Shown here: positions 42,773-51,760 of the stretch, in pieces | How the letters are laid out: each line of letters begins with the position of its first letter | How positions within the stretch are numbered: the first letter of the stretch is position 1 | Assembly: GCF_001886735.1 (NCBI RefSeq) | Contig: NZ_CP018076.1 | Coordinates: 2,418,001 to 2,482,000, forward strand | Direction: 5' to 3' | Length of the DNA stretch: 64,000 bases | From: Sulfitobacter alexandrii | GTDB lineage: Bacteria; Pseudomonadota; Alphaproteobacteria; Rhodobacterales; Rhodobacteraceae | Translations under genes and position numbers: made by a program | Notes under the pieces: model-generated | The model's database searches: none | What the model saw: only the letters and a program-made list of their open reading frames with translations | Told to the model about the DNA's origin: nothing

Positions 42773-43399
42773 TCAGGGCATCAGCACCGCGGAACGCTCG
42801 AACGTCTGCGCGTCCATGCTCAGGTCGTCATAAACGATCTGCACCGTGATGCGCGCGACCCCGCCCCCCCGCAGGGACAGATAGGGCAGCCCGTCCGTTT
42901 CGGTGATGGCGTTGGGCGTGGCGGTCTGCAGGTGGCAGGGCGGCAGCGGCCAGTTCTGCATCGGCTCGTCGTTGACCGAAATGGCGAGCGCCGACAGGCC
43001 GCAGCGCCAGCTCCACAGGTGCGTGACATAGAGAAGATCCTTGCCGTCGTACTCCCGCAGCGCGACCCAGTTGCCCCGCGTCGCGTTCAGGATCGGCTTG
43101 ACCTCGGCCGCTGTCGTGAACCGCCCGCCGGGCGTCTGGTTTTCGGCGACCAGTCCCGCGGGAACGACGGCCATATTGAACCCGGCCCCGCTTGCGGACG
43201 GCGGCGTATCCGCGGCAGCCGTGGCCCCGCCACTGACGGCGCCCTGCCCGACCGCGTCCGCCGCCTGCCCCGCCGATGGCGCCGACACCGGTGCAACGGC
43301 CGGGGCCACTTCGGCCGTGGTGGCACCGCCATTGCCTGGCCCACCGGCGTCCGCCCCGTTGATACCCGCCGCCAGAATGGCAAAAAAGAAATCCAACAT
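42773..43399 (-). CDS. Hypothetical protein with Ala/Gly-rich N-terminus
   Basis: A 208-residue protein. A short hydrophobic start (MLDFFFAILAAGI) leads into a low-complexity Ala/Gly/Thr region (about 15-70), then a compact C-terminal domain of about 120 residues (YDGKDLLYVTHLWSWRCGLSA and WPLPPCHLQTATPNAI, with two cysteines). No family is recognised. The opposite strand is also open, but this frame has the more natural amino-acid make-up. Confidence 0.6.
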   Translation of the reverse strand: MLDFFFAILAAGINGADAGGPGNGGATTAEVAPAVAPVSAPSAGQAADAVGQGAVSGGATAAADTPPSASGAGFNMAVVPAGLVAENQTPGGRFTTAAEVKPILNATRGNWVALREYDGKDLLYVTHLWSWRCGLSALAISVNDEPMQNWPLPPCHLQTATPNAITETDGLPYLSLRGGGVARITVQIVYDDLSMDAQTFERSAVLMP

Positions 43400-43504
43400 C
43401 GCTCAAATCCCCCGATTGCGGCCGAAATGCCGTCTTTTTCAACAATACATAAGCTCCTATACTGGACCAAAGAAAAACGGGCAGGTCACAGGGGCAGTCG
43501 AAGA

Positions 43505-44509
43505 ATGGCACGCAAACCCGTGCAAGCGCAGACCTACAACATTGCCGTCGTGGGCCAGGGCGGGCGGCTGTCCTACGAGGCGCTGATCTTTGCCGCGTCG
43601 CTGCGCGAGATGAGTCCCGGCTTCTCGGGGCGGCTCCTCGTGATGGAACCGCAGCCCGGCCCGCTCTGGAAGGGCGATCCGAGGATCCAGCAGACCGACG
43701 TGCGCGCGGCGCTTGCCGATCTCGGGGCGGAGATCATACCCTTCGAGACGCGCCATTTCGGCAGCAGCTATCCCTACGGCAACAAGATCGAGATGCTGAC
43801 CGCCCTGCCGCCGGACGAACCTTTCGTGTTCTTCGACACCGATACGCTGGTCACCGGCGACCTTGGGCAGGTGCCGTTCGATTTCGACCGGCCAAGCGCC
43901 TCGCTCAGGCGCGAGGGCACCTGGCCCATTCCGCAGCTTTACGGCCCCGGCTACACCGGCCTGTGGCAAAGCCTCTACGACAAGTTCGGGCTCGATTTCG
44001 ACAGCAGCCTGGATCTGAGCCAGCCGGACGAATACTGGCAGCGGTATCTCTATTTCAACGCCGGTTTCTTCTTCTACCGATGTCCTCGTGTCTTCGGAGA
44101 AAAATTCCTCGAATACGCGCTGGCGATCCGCGACACGCCTCCCGTCGCCCTTTGCGCGCAAAGCTTCGATCCGTGGCTCGATCAGGTCGCCCTGCCACTG
44201 GTCATTCATGCCCTCGGCGGGGGGCGCGACACGCTGCCGCCGGGATTGCTCGACGGCAGCGTGACCTGCCACTATCGCCTGCTGCCCCTGCTCTACGCCC
44301 GGGAAAGCACCCGCGCCATCGAGGTGCTGGAACGGGTCACGGCGCCCAACAGGCTCAAGAAGGTTCTGAAGGGATCGGAGGCGGTCAAGCGCACCGTCTA
44401 CCAGGGCCGGGGCCACAAGGTGCGCGCGCTTTTCGACCAGAACGATCTGCCGCGCAAGGAACAGGCGATCCGCAACCGGATCAAGAAGAACGGCTTCTGG
44501 ATTCGCTGA
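43505..44509 (+). CDS. Glycosyltransferase-like protein (nucleotide-diphospho-sugar fold)
   Basis: A 334-residue protein with a GT-A-like fold. PFVFFDTDTLVTGD (about 96-109) carries a DxD-type metal and nucleotide-sugar site, and the region after it (YFNAGFFFYRCPRVFGE, then DPWLDQVALPLVIHALGG) resembles retaining GT8-type enzymes. No signal peptide or membrane segment. ATG 43505 begins the homologous part; the frame is open upstream through the hypothetical gene and was rejected there. The acceptor is unknown. Confidence 0.75.
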   Translation: MARKPVQAQTYNIAVVGQGGRLSYEALIFAASLREMSPGFSGRLLVMEPQPGPLWKGDPRIQQTDVRAALADLGAEIIPFETRHFGSSYPYGNKIEMLTALPPDEPFVFFDTDTLVTGDLGQVPFDFDRPSASLRREGTWPIPQLYGPGYTGLWQSLYDKFGLDFDSSLDLSQPDEYWQRYLYFNAGFFFYRCPRVFGEKFLEYALAIRDTPPVALCAQSFDPWLDQVALPLVIHALGGGRDTLPPGLLDGSVTCHYRLLPLLYARESTRAIEVLERVTAPNRLKKVLKGSEAVKRTVYQGRGHKVRALFDQNDLPRKEQAIRNRIKKNGFWIR

Positions 44510-44597
44510 CCGTCCGGGGGGAGCCGGGGGGCGCCGCTCCCTTGTGCGGTCAGGTCCGATCGCTTACCCATGTCGCGAACATCTTGGGAGAGAGACC

Positions 44598-45890
44598 ATG
44601 ACCGACGAACCCACCTACGGCTTCGACACGCTGCAAATCCATGCCGGCGCCCGCCCCGACCCCGCCACGGGCGCGCGCCAGACGCCGATCTACCAGACCA
44701 CCGCCTATGTCTTCCGCGACGCGGACCATGCCGCGGCTCTCTTCAATCTGCAGGAAGTCGGCTTCATCTACTCGCGCCTGACCAACCCCACGGTCGCGGT
44801 CCTGCAGGAGCGCATGGCCACGCTGGAAGGCGGCGTTGGCGCGGTCTGCTGTTCCTCCGGCCACGCCGCGCAGATCATGGCGCTGTTCCCGCTCATGGGG
44901 CCGGGCAAGAACATCATCGCTTCCACGCGGCTCTACGGCGGCACGGTCACGCAGTTCAGCCAGACGATCAAGCGCTTCGGCTGGGAGTGCAAGTTCGTGG
45001 ACTTCGACGATCTCGATGCCGTCCGCGCCGCGGTCGACGACAATACCCGCGCCATCTTTGGCGAGGCCATCGCCAACCCCGGCGGCTATATCATGGACGT
45101 GCGCGCGGTGGCCGACATCGCGGACGAAGCGGGCGTGCCGCTGATCATCGACAACACGTCAGCCACCCCCTACCTGTGCCGTCCGATCGAACATGGCGCC
45201 ACGCTGGTGGTTCACTCCATGACCAAGTACCTGACCGGCAACGGCACCGTGACCGGTGGCTGCGTGATCGATTCAGGCAAGTTCGACTGGTCCGCGAACG
45301 ACAAGTTCCCCTCTCTCAGCCAGCCCGAACCCGCCTATCACGGGCTCAAGTTCCACGAGACCTTCGGCGCGCTGGCCTTCACCTTCCACGGCATCGCCAT
45401 CGGGCTGCGCGATCTCGGCATGACGCTGAACCCGCAGGCCGCGCATTACACGCTGATGGGCATCGAAACCCTGTCGCTGCGCATGGACCGGCACGTGGCG
45501 AACGCCAGCAAGATCGCCAAGTGGCTCGAGCAGGACGACCGGATCGAGGCGGTGACCTACGCGGGGCTCGAATCGTCGCCCTACTACGACCGGGTCGCCA
45601 AGGTCTGCCCCAAGGGGGCCGGGGCGCTGTTCACGATCGAGGTAAAGGGCGGTTACGAATCCTGCGTCAAGTTGGTCGAGTCACTCGAGATCTTCAGCCA
45701 TGTCGCGAACCTGGGCGATACGCGGTCGCTGGTCATCCACTCCGCTTCGACCACGCACCGGCAGCTGAGCGAGGCACAGCAGGTCGCGGCCGGCGCCGGA
45801 CCCAACGTGGTGCGAATCTCCATCGGGACGGAGGACGCGGACGACCTGATCGCGGACCTCGACCAGGCGCTCAGCAAGGCCGTGGGCTGA
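44598..45890 (+). CDS. metY: O-acetylhomoserine sulfhydrylase / aminocarboxypropyltransferase
   Basis: A 430-residue PLP enzyme of the Cys/Met metabolism family, typical length for the MetY group (about 430) rather than MetB/MetC (about 390). It forms homocysteine from O-acetylhomoserine and sulfide. The start QIHAGARPDPATGARQTPIYQT, the YSRLTNPT motif (PLP phosphate) and SMTKYLTGNGTVTGG (PLP lysine) are conserved. A GGGAGAGAG site precedes ATG 44598. I looked for a SAM-II or SAM/SAH riboswitch upstream and found none. A strong hairpin follows. Confidence 0.95.
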   Translation: MTDEPTYGFDTLQIHAGARPDPATGARQTPIYQTTAYVFRDADHAAALFNLQEVGFIYSRLTNPTVAVLQERMATLEGGVGAVCCSSGHAAQIMALFPLMGPGKNIIASTRLYGGTVTQFSQTIKRFGWECKFVDFDDLDAVRAAVDDNTRAIFGEAIANPGGYIMDVRAVADIADEAGVPLIIDNTSATPYLCRPIEHGATLVVHSMTKYLTGNGTVTGGCVIDSGKFDWSANDKFPSLSQPEPAYHGLKFHETFGALAFTFHGIAIGLRDLGMTLNPQAAHYTLMGIETLSLRMDRHVANASKIAKWLEQDDRIEAVTYAGLESSPYYDRVAKVCPKGAGALFTIEVKGGYESCVKLVESLEIFSHVANLGDTRSLVIHSASTTHRQLSEAQQVAAGAGPNVVRISIGTEDADDLIADLDQALSKAVG

Positions 45891-45896
45891 CCCTTT

Positions 45897-45932
45897 CGGG
45901 GACGGTGGCGCCCATCCGCCCTGCCGTCCCCG
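45897..45932 (+). terminator. Hairpin after metY
   Basis: A perfect 9-bp stem (45897-45905 with 45924-45932) encloses a smaller 4-bp stem (45907-45910 with 45917-45920). AGCTTCTT follows, so there is only a short U-rich tail. Confidence 0.6.
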
Positions 45933-46019
45933 AGCTTCTTGCGCGGGACCCTGCCCTGACCTAGGCTTGACCGGCAAGCCGCCTGTAAAGCGCCGAAACC
46001 ATGTGTTATTGTTGTGACG

Positions 46020-49000
46020 ATGAAGCCTGATTTTGCACTTTCGCTGTCTTTTGAAGGGATTCGCCTGCTGCATCGCGCAGCGGGGGGATGGCGCATTGTC
46101 GGCGAGGCCGCGCTGGACTCGGACGATCTGAACGCCGATCTGGCCGTCCTGCGGAAATCCGCCACCGCGCTGGAACCCGGCGGCCTGCGCACCAAGCTGC
46201 TGTTGCCGGACGAGCAGATCAAGTACCTGACCATCGACACCCCGGACATGGATCAGGCCGCCCGCCGCGAGGCCGCCCGCGCCGCGCTGGACGGGGCCAC
46301 GCCCTATCCGGTGGACGACCTGTCCTTCGACATCAGCCTCGACGGCCCCCGCACCCATATCGCCGCCGTCGCGCGCGAGACCCTCGCCGAAGCCGAAGCA
46401 TTCGCGGTGGAGCATCGTTTTCACCCGGTCAGCTTTGCCGCGGTGCCCGGCACGCATCCCTATCTCGGGGAGCCGTTCTTCGGCCAGACCGAGGCGGCGG
46501 AACAGCTGCTGGACGATGGCGAGACGGTGGAGGCCGATGGCATCGCCGTGGTGGTGATCGGCGACGTCAAGGTGCCGGACGGACCTGTCGCTGCGTCCGA
46601 CCCCGACACCGCCACGCTGCCCGAGAAGGGTGACACGCCCGCCCCCGTCGAAACGCCCGAACCCGTCGCAAAGCGCGAACCCGTCACGACGCCTGAACCC
46701 GAAAAGGCAACGGTGCCCGAAAAGCCGGCGGAGCCCGAAAAGGCGACGGCGCCCGAAAAGCCGGCGAAGGCGAAGGAGCCTACGCCCGCCGAGGCCGCAC
46801 CTGCCGCTCCATCTACCGCTAAAGGCGAGGTTGTACCTGCCGGGATGTCTCCCGCGACATCAGCGGAGCAGCCTCCGGCGGACGCCGCGAAGGCGGAGGC
46901 GCAAGAGGCGGAGGTAGTCGCACCGGCCAAGGCTGCGCCGGCCGCACCCGTGGCGAAAACCGATCCCAAGCCCGACACGTCATCGGATCTGCCCAAGCCT
47001 GACGCATCCAAGCCCGAGACGTCAAAGCCCGACACCCCGGAAATGACATCGCCCGCGCCCGCTCCGGAGCCAAAGCAGACGTCGCCCCGGAAGGACGCCG
47101 GTACCGCGGCTGACAAAGCCAAACCCGAAAGGACCGAGCCGGCCATTTCATCGCCGCCGAAAGCCGGGCCCGCTAAGCCCGCCGAGCAGACCGAACCGGC
47201 TGACGATGTATCGGTCAAGATCCCGGCGGCACCAGTTGCAGCCCCCGCCGCGGCGGCCCGCCCCATCGGCGCGCCCCCGGTGGTCACGACCCCGGATCAG
47301 GAGACTGGCAGCGACCTGCCCGCGACCGGAAAGGAAACGCCGCAGGACACCTCGCCCGGGGCAGACATTCCGGTCATGCCCCCGTTGCGCGCCGATCGGA
47401 TCGAGAAAAAGCCGATCGCAGCGCCCTTGCCGCCATTGCGGGCGGAACCCGCCGCCGGTTTTTCCAGCCGCCGCGCGTCCGCCACGCCGGGCAAGGCACC
47501 CGCCCGCCGTGAACCGCAGGTCGCCGCGCCGCCCGCCGCGTCAGCACCCGCCGCCGTTGCGGCACATGCCGCGGCACGCGCCGCGACAGACGACGCCGTG
47601 GTCCGCCCGGACAGCTCGTCGCTCGACAGCCCCGCGGCCCCATTGGACGCGCAGGCAGGCACCAGTGCGACGGCCAAGACGGGTTTCCTCAGCCGCCGCC
47701 GGAAATCGACGTCCGACGCCGGAAAGCGCCCGCCGTCCCGCCCCGCGCCGCAACCGGCAGGCGCCGCCGTGTCCGAAGCGGAGCGCATGACGATTTTCGG
47801 CGCCCGGAGAACCGAAGTCGGTGGCAAGCCGCGCTTCCTCGGTCTGATCCTGACCGCCGCCTTGCTGGTCTTCCTTGCCGGGGTCGCTGCATGGGCATCG
47901 GTTTTTCTCGATGATGGCCTGAGCCTGTCGCGGCTGTTCGGGCCGCGCACGACGCCCGAAGTCGCGGCAGCCCCGGACACCCCCGTTCCGGAGGAACCCG
48001 CTGCCGAAACCGAAGACCCGGTGCAGACCGCCGCACTGGACAGCGGCCTGACCGAAGAGGATGGCGCGGTGCTCGACGCCTTGCGCGACCCCGCGCCAGC
48101 GGCGGATACGGACCTGACGGAGGCGGAGCTCGAGGCGAAATACGCGGCGACGGGCATCTGGCCGCGCGCGCCCGTGCTGCCGCCGGAGCCTGCGGGCGAG
48201 GTCGCGATAGAGGATCTGTACCTGACCAGCATTGATCCCGTCAGCACGGCAGCAGATGCCATCGCCCTGCCGACGGTGGAGGAGATGCTCACCGACGCGG
48301 CGCTCGACGACATTCCGAATCCCGCCGCGGCGGGCACGCGCTTTGCCTTCGGGCCGAACGGGCTGGTGATCCCGACGGCGGCGGGCACCGTGAACCCGGA
48401 GGGGGTGACGGTCTATCTCGGCCGGCCCGAGGTCATGCCGCCCGATGCCATCATGGCGCGTTACCAGCCTCAGACGGGCGACGCCGACGCCGCGACCGAA
48501 GCCACGCCCGAACTGGATATCCTCGCCGGCGTCCGCCCCCGGACCAGACCGGGCGACCTTGTGGAAACAGCCGAACGCGCGCAGTTCGACGGCCTAACCC
48601 TCGACGAACTGGCGCAGTACCGCCCCGCGCTGCGCCCGCAATCCCTGCAGGAGCAGGCCGCGGCGGCGGCGGCGCCCGCCGTGGATCCGACCGATACGGC
48701 GGAAGCGGTGGCCGAAGCGATGGAAACCCCGGCGCAGCCCGCCGCCTTCGAGAATCCGACCCGATTCGCGGTCGCGGCCTCGCAGCGGCCGGACACGCGT
48801 CCGCGCAATTTCGACCGTATCGTGCGCCGCGCGGAGCGGGCCCAGCCCGCAGAGGAAACCCGCGTGGCGAGCGCGGCAACCACGGCACCGCGCACGGTCG
48901 CGCCGAGCATTCCCTCCAAGACCTCGGTGGCCAAGCAGGCAACGGTGTCGAACGCCATCAACCTGCGCCGGGTGAACCTGATCGGCGTCTATGGCAAGCC

Positions 49001-49160
49001 ATCCAACCGGCGCGCGCTGGTCCGGCTCAGCAACGGCCGCTACCAGAAGGTGGTCGTGGGTGACCGGATCGACGGCGGTCGCGTCTCCGCCATCGGCGAC
49101 AGCGAACTGCGCTATACCAAGGGTGGCCGGTCCGTCGTGCTGACCATGCCGCGCGGCTGA
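46020..49160 (+). CDS. Large membrane protein with PilM-like N-terminus and GspC/PilP-like C-terminus
   Basis: A 1046-residue protein. Residues 1-180 (FALSLSFEGIRLLHRAAGGW, TKLLLPDEQIKYLTID) look like the actin-like PilM/GspL fold. About 185-585 is low-complexity Pro/Glu/Lys/Ala, with a 36-bp tandem repeat. A single membrane helix (FLGLILTAALLVFLAGVAAWASVFL region, about 605-629) separates it from a periplasmic part of about 415 residues with acidic and proline-rich stretches. The last 55 residues (YGKPSNRRALVRLSNGRYQKV then VGDRIDGG) resemble PilP/GspC homology-region domains. ATG 46020 is used; GTG 46014 is possible. A tethered assembly-platform or envelope factor is my inference. Confidence 0.75.
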   Translation: MKPDFALSLSFEGIRLLHRAAGGWRIVGEAALDSDDLNADLAVLRKSATALEPGGLRTKLLLPDEQIKYLTIDTPDMDQAARREAARAALDGATPYPVDDLSFDISLDGPRTHIAAVARETLAEAEAFAVEHRFHPVSFAAVPGTHPYLGEPFFGQTEAAEQLLDDGETVEADGIAVVVIGDVKVPDGPVAASDPDTATLPEKGDTPAPVETPEPVAKREPVTTPEPEKATVPEKPAEPEKATAPEKPAKAKEPTPAEAAPAAPSTAKGEVVPAGMSPATSAEQPPADAAKAEAQEAEVVAPAKAAPAAPVAKTDPKPDTSSDLPKPDASKPETSKPDTPEMTSPAPAPEPKQTSPRKDAGTAADKAKPERTEPAISSPPKAGPAKPAEQTEPADDVSVKIPAAPVAAPAAAARPIGAPPVVTTPDQETGSDLPATGKETPQDTSPGADIPVMPPLRADRIEKKPIAAPLPPLRAEPAAGFSSRRASATPGKAPARREPQVAAPPAASAPAAVAAHAAARAATDDAVVRPDSSSLDSPAAPLDAQAGTSATAKTGFLSRRRKSTSDAGKRPPSRPAPQPAGAAVSEAERMTIFGARRTEVGGKPRFLGLILTAALLVFLAGVAAWASVFLDDGLSLSRLFGPRTTPEVAAAPDTPVPEEPAAETEDPVQTAALDSGLTEEDGAVLDALRDPAPAADTDLTEAELEAKYAATGIWPRAPVLPPEPAGEVAIEDLYLTSIDPVSTAADAIALPTVEEMLTDAALDDIPNPAAAGTRFAFGPNGLVIPTAAGTVNPEGVTVYLGRPEVMPPDAIMARYQPQTGDADAATEATPELDILAGVRPRTRPGDLVETAERAQFDGLTLDELAQYRPALRPQSLQEQAAAAAAPAVDPTDTAEAVAEAMETPAQPAAFENPTRFAVAASQRPDTRPRNFDRIVRRAERAQPAEETRVASAATTAPRTVAPSIPSKTSVAKQATVSNAINLRRVNLIGVYGKPSNRRALVRLSNGRYQKVVVGDRIDGGRVSAIGDSELRYTKGGRSVVLTMPRG
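46698..46769 (+). repeat. Tandem 36-bp repeat in the low-complexity linker
   Basis: Two adjacent 36-base units differ at three positions, giving a duplicated PEKA-x-x-PEKPA-type peptide. It is in frame and so only changes linker length. Confidence 0.8.
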
Positions 49161-49352
49161 CGACCGTCGGGAAATGGCGACTAGGGCCTTCCCGCCCCAT
49201 CCTTTCCACTCCGATCCCCGCGGCTTGCGCGCACCGCAATGACCTCGATCTGTCGTGGCAACGCGATCGTGATCCCCGAAAGCAGGAAACGCGCTGGAAA
49301 TGGACGCGTGAACTCCGCATAGCTGGGCGCAGACGCGCGAGGAACACGCAGC

Positions 49353-49808
49353 ATGCTCGATGAAATGGACACCCGCCTTCTTGCGGCCCTTCAACGGGAC
49401 GCGCATCTGACCGCGCAGCAGCTGGGCGAGGCGCTCAACCTGTCGCCATCCCAGGCCGGCCGCCGCCGGCAAAGGCTAGAGGCCGAAGGCTACATACAGG
49501 GATATTTCGCCCGCGTGGATCCCGTGCGCCTCGGGCTGAACGTACAGGGTTTCGTTCAGGTCCACCTCGGCACCCACGGTCCGGACCATTCCCGAAGCTT
49601 TGCGCGCCTGATGGACAGCCGGGCAGAGATTGTCAGCGTCTGGACCATGACGGGGGATGCGGATTACCTGCTGCGTGTTTATTGTGAGGACTTACCCAGC
49701 CTCAACCGGCTGATTCACGAGGTGCTGCTGGCGCATCCGGCCGTTTCGAGGGTGCACAGCCAGATCGTGATGGACCAGCTCAAACAGGATGGGCCGCTGC
49801 CCACCTGA
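49353..49808 (+). CDS. Lrp/AsnC family transcriptional regulator
   Basis: A 151-residue full-length Lrp/AsnC regulator. HTH (about 5-50): MDTRLLAALQRDAHLTAQQL with recognition part NLSPSQAGRRRQRLEAEGY; RAM domain (about 70-145): QGFVQVHLGTH, WTMTGDADYLLRVYC, HSQIVMDQLK. It starts 20 bases upstream of a Kef-type antiporter gene on the same strand, so the two are likely one operon, unusual for this family, whose targets are mainly amino-acid genes. Confidence 0.92.
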   Translation: MLDEMDTRLLAALQRDAHLTAQQLGEALNLSPSQAGRRRQRLEAEGYIQGYFARVDPVRLGLNVQGFVQVHLGTHGPDHSRSFARLMDSRAEIVSVWTMTGDADYLLRVYCEDLPSLNRLIHEVLLAHPAVSRVHSQIVMDQLKQDGPLPT

Positions 49809-49828
49809 ACCCGTTCGAAAGGACCGAA

Positions 49829-51748
49829 ATGGAAGGTTTCCTGTTCCAGGCATCGATCTACCTCGCCGCAGCCGTGATCGCGGTGCCCCTCGCCGCGCGG
49901 CTCGGGCTGGGTTCGGTGCTGGGATACCTTGCTGCCGGAATCCTGATCGGGCCGGTGCTGGGACTTGTCGGGTCAGAGACCAAGGACGTGCAGCACTTCG
50001 CCGAATTCGGCGTGGTCATGATGCTGTTCCTGATCGGACTGGAGCTCGAACCGCGGGCATTGTGGGACATGCGGCACCGGCTGCTGGGTCTCGGCGGGTT
50101 GCAGGTGATCCTGACCACCGCCGCCCTCATGGGCGTGGCCATCGCCTATGGGCAGCCGTGGAACGTGTCGCTGGCGGTGGGCCTGACGCTGGCACTGTCC
50201 TCGACCGCGATCGTGCTGCAGACACTGTCGGAAAAGAACCTGATGAGGACCAGCGGGGGCAGGAGCGTATTTTCCGTGCTCCTGACGCAGGACATCGCCG
50301 TGATCCCGATCCTCGCCCTTCTGCCGCTGCTGGCCACCGGCAACATGGGCGGCATCCTGCCCGACGGGTCGATCTCGCTCAGTGCGGAACAGGTCGAAGC
50401 GGCGCACGGCGCGGACGCTGGCGATCACGGCCCGGCGGCGGCCAGCGCCGCCTTCGACTTCGTTCAGAGCCTGCCGGGCTGGGGCGTCACCCTCGTGACG
50501 ATCGGCGCGGTCCTGTCCATCATCATCGTCGGCGTGTTCTTTACCCGGCCGGTGTTCCGTTTCATCCACTCGGCCAACCTGCGCGAAATGTACACGGCGC
50601 TGGCGCTGCTGATCGTGGTCGGAATCTCGTTCCTGATGATGCTCGTGGGCCTGTCCCCCGCGCTGGGGGCCTTCCTCGCCGGGGTGGTGCTGGCATCGTC
50701 CGAGTTCCGCCACGAGCTGGAGACCGACCTCGAGCCCTTCAAGGGTCTGCTGCTGGGACTGTTCTTCGTGACCGTGGGGGCCGGGATCAACTTTGAATTG
50801 CTGTTCAGCCGCCCGATCCTGCTGGTGGGCATGGCGGTGCTCGTGATCGTGGTAAAGGGCGCGATCCTGGGAGTGCTGGGCCGGTTGTTCCGGCTCAAGG
50901 GGCGGGACCAGTGGCTTTTCGCGCTGAGCCTTGCACAGGCGGGGGAATTCGGCTTCGTGCTTGTCAGCTTTTCGGTGGCGACAGGGGTAATGCCGGACGA
51001 CATCGCCGAAACGCTCCTGCTGGTGATTGCGCTGTCGATGCTGATCACGCCGCTTCTTTTCATCCTGTACGACCGGATCAGCCGCCGCATGGACGAAAAA
51101 CACGGGCCGCTCACGCCAGACGAGATCGACGAATCCGGGCCCGTCATCATCGCGGGAATCGGGCGCTTCGGCCAGATCGTGAACAGGCTGGTGCAGGCCA
51201 GCGGCTTTCAGACGGTGGTGCTGGATCACAACCCCGACACCATCGCGGTCATGCGCCGCTTCGGGTTCAAGGCGTTCCTTGGCGACCCCACGCGCCCGGA
51301 CATCCTGCGCAAGGCCGGCCTGCGGGACGCAAGCGTACTGGTGGTGGCGCTGGACGATCAGAAGTCGGCGCTTCAGCTGATCACCTACGCCCGCAAGGAG
51401 CGCCCGGACCTGCACATCGTGGCGCGCGCCCACGACCGCACGGACGTGTACCGCCAGTTCCAGGCGGGGGCGAACGACATCGTGCGCGAGATGTTCGACA
51501 GTTCGCTGCGTGCGGGGCGCTATGTGCTGGAGAACCTCGGGCTGTCGGAATACGAGGCTGCCGAAGCCCAGCGGATGTTCTACGCCCATGACCGCAAGTC
51601 GGTGCGGGAGCTGGCCGCGCTCTGGCGGCCCGACGTCGACCCCTCGCAGAACAAGGCCTATGTGGCGCGTGCGAAGGAATTGCAGAAGGATCTCGAGACC
51701 GCGTTTCTCAACCGCGGTGACGAGGACGAGGAAAAGAAGCGGGCCTGA
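49829..51748 (+). CDS. kefB: Kef-type monovalent cation:proton antiporter (CPA2)
   Basis: A 639-residue antiporter: an N-terminal CPA2 membrane domain (about 1-420, with GSVLGYLAAGILIGP and VMMLFLIGLELEPR, DIAVIPILALLPL, ALGAFLAGVVLASSEFRHELE, LAQAGEFGFVL) and a C-terminal RCK-type TrkA_N domain (about 450-570, PVIIAGIGRFGQIVNRLV). A His/Ala/Asp-rich loop (EAAHGADAGDHGPAAA) interrupts the membrane domain around residue 190. KefB/KefC mediate glutathione-gated K+ efflux in electrophile stress; no KefF/KefG ancillary gene is beside it. Gene identity as kefB versus kefC is not settled. Confidence 0.9.
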   Translation: MEGFLFQASIYLAAAVIAVPLAARLGLGSVLGYLAAGILIGPVLGLVGSETKDVQHFAEFGVVMMLFLIGLELEPRALWDMRHRLLGLGGLQVILTTAALMGVAIAYGQPWNVSLAVGLTLALSSTAIVLQTLSEKNLMRTSGGRSVFSVLLTQDIAVIPILALLPLLATGNMGGILPDGSISLSAEQVEAAHGADAGDHGPAAASAAFDFVQSLPGWGVTLVTIGAVLSIIIVGVFFTRPVFRFIHSANLREMYTALALLIVVGISFLMMLVGLSPALGAFLAGVVLASSEFRHELETDLEPFKGLLLGLFFVTVGAGINFELLFSRPILLVGMAVLVIVVKGAILGVLGRLFRLKGRDQWLFALSLAQAGEFGFVLVSFSVATGVMPDDIAETLLLVIALSMLITPLLFILYDRISRRMDEKHGPLTPDEIDESGPVIIAGIGRFGQIVNRLVQASGFQTVVLDHNPDTIAVMRRFGFKAFLGDPTRPDILRKAGLRDASVLVVALDDQKSALQLITYARKERPDLHIVARAHDRTDVYRQFQAGANDIVREMFDSSLRAGRYVLENLGLSEYEAAEAQRMFYAHDRKSVRELAALWRPDVDPSQNKAYVARAKELQKDLETAFLNRGDEDEEKKRA

Positions 51749-51760
51749 GCCGCCGCACCC

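Noticed and set aside
44510..44597. SAM riboswitch upstream of metY
   Set aside because: I looked for SAM-II and SAM/SAH motifs; the conserved cores are absent in this 88-base gap.
48470..49472. Minus-strand frames opposite the PilM/GspC-like gene and the Lrp gene
   Set aside because: They are antisense to well supported plus-strand genes with clear domain motifs and are of shadow-type composition.
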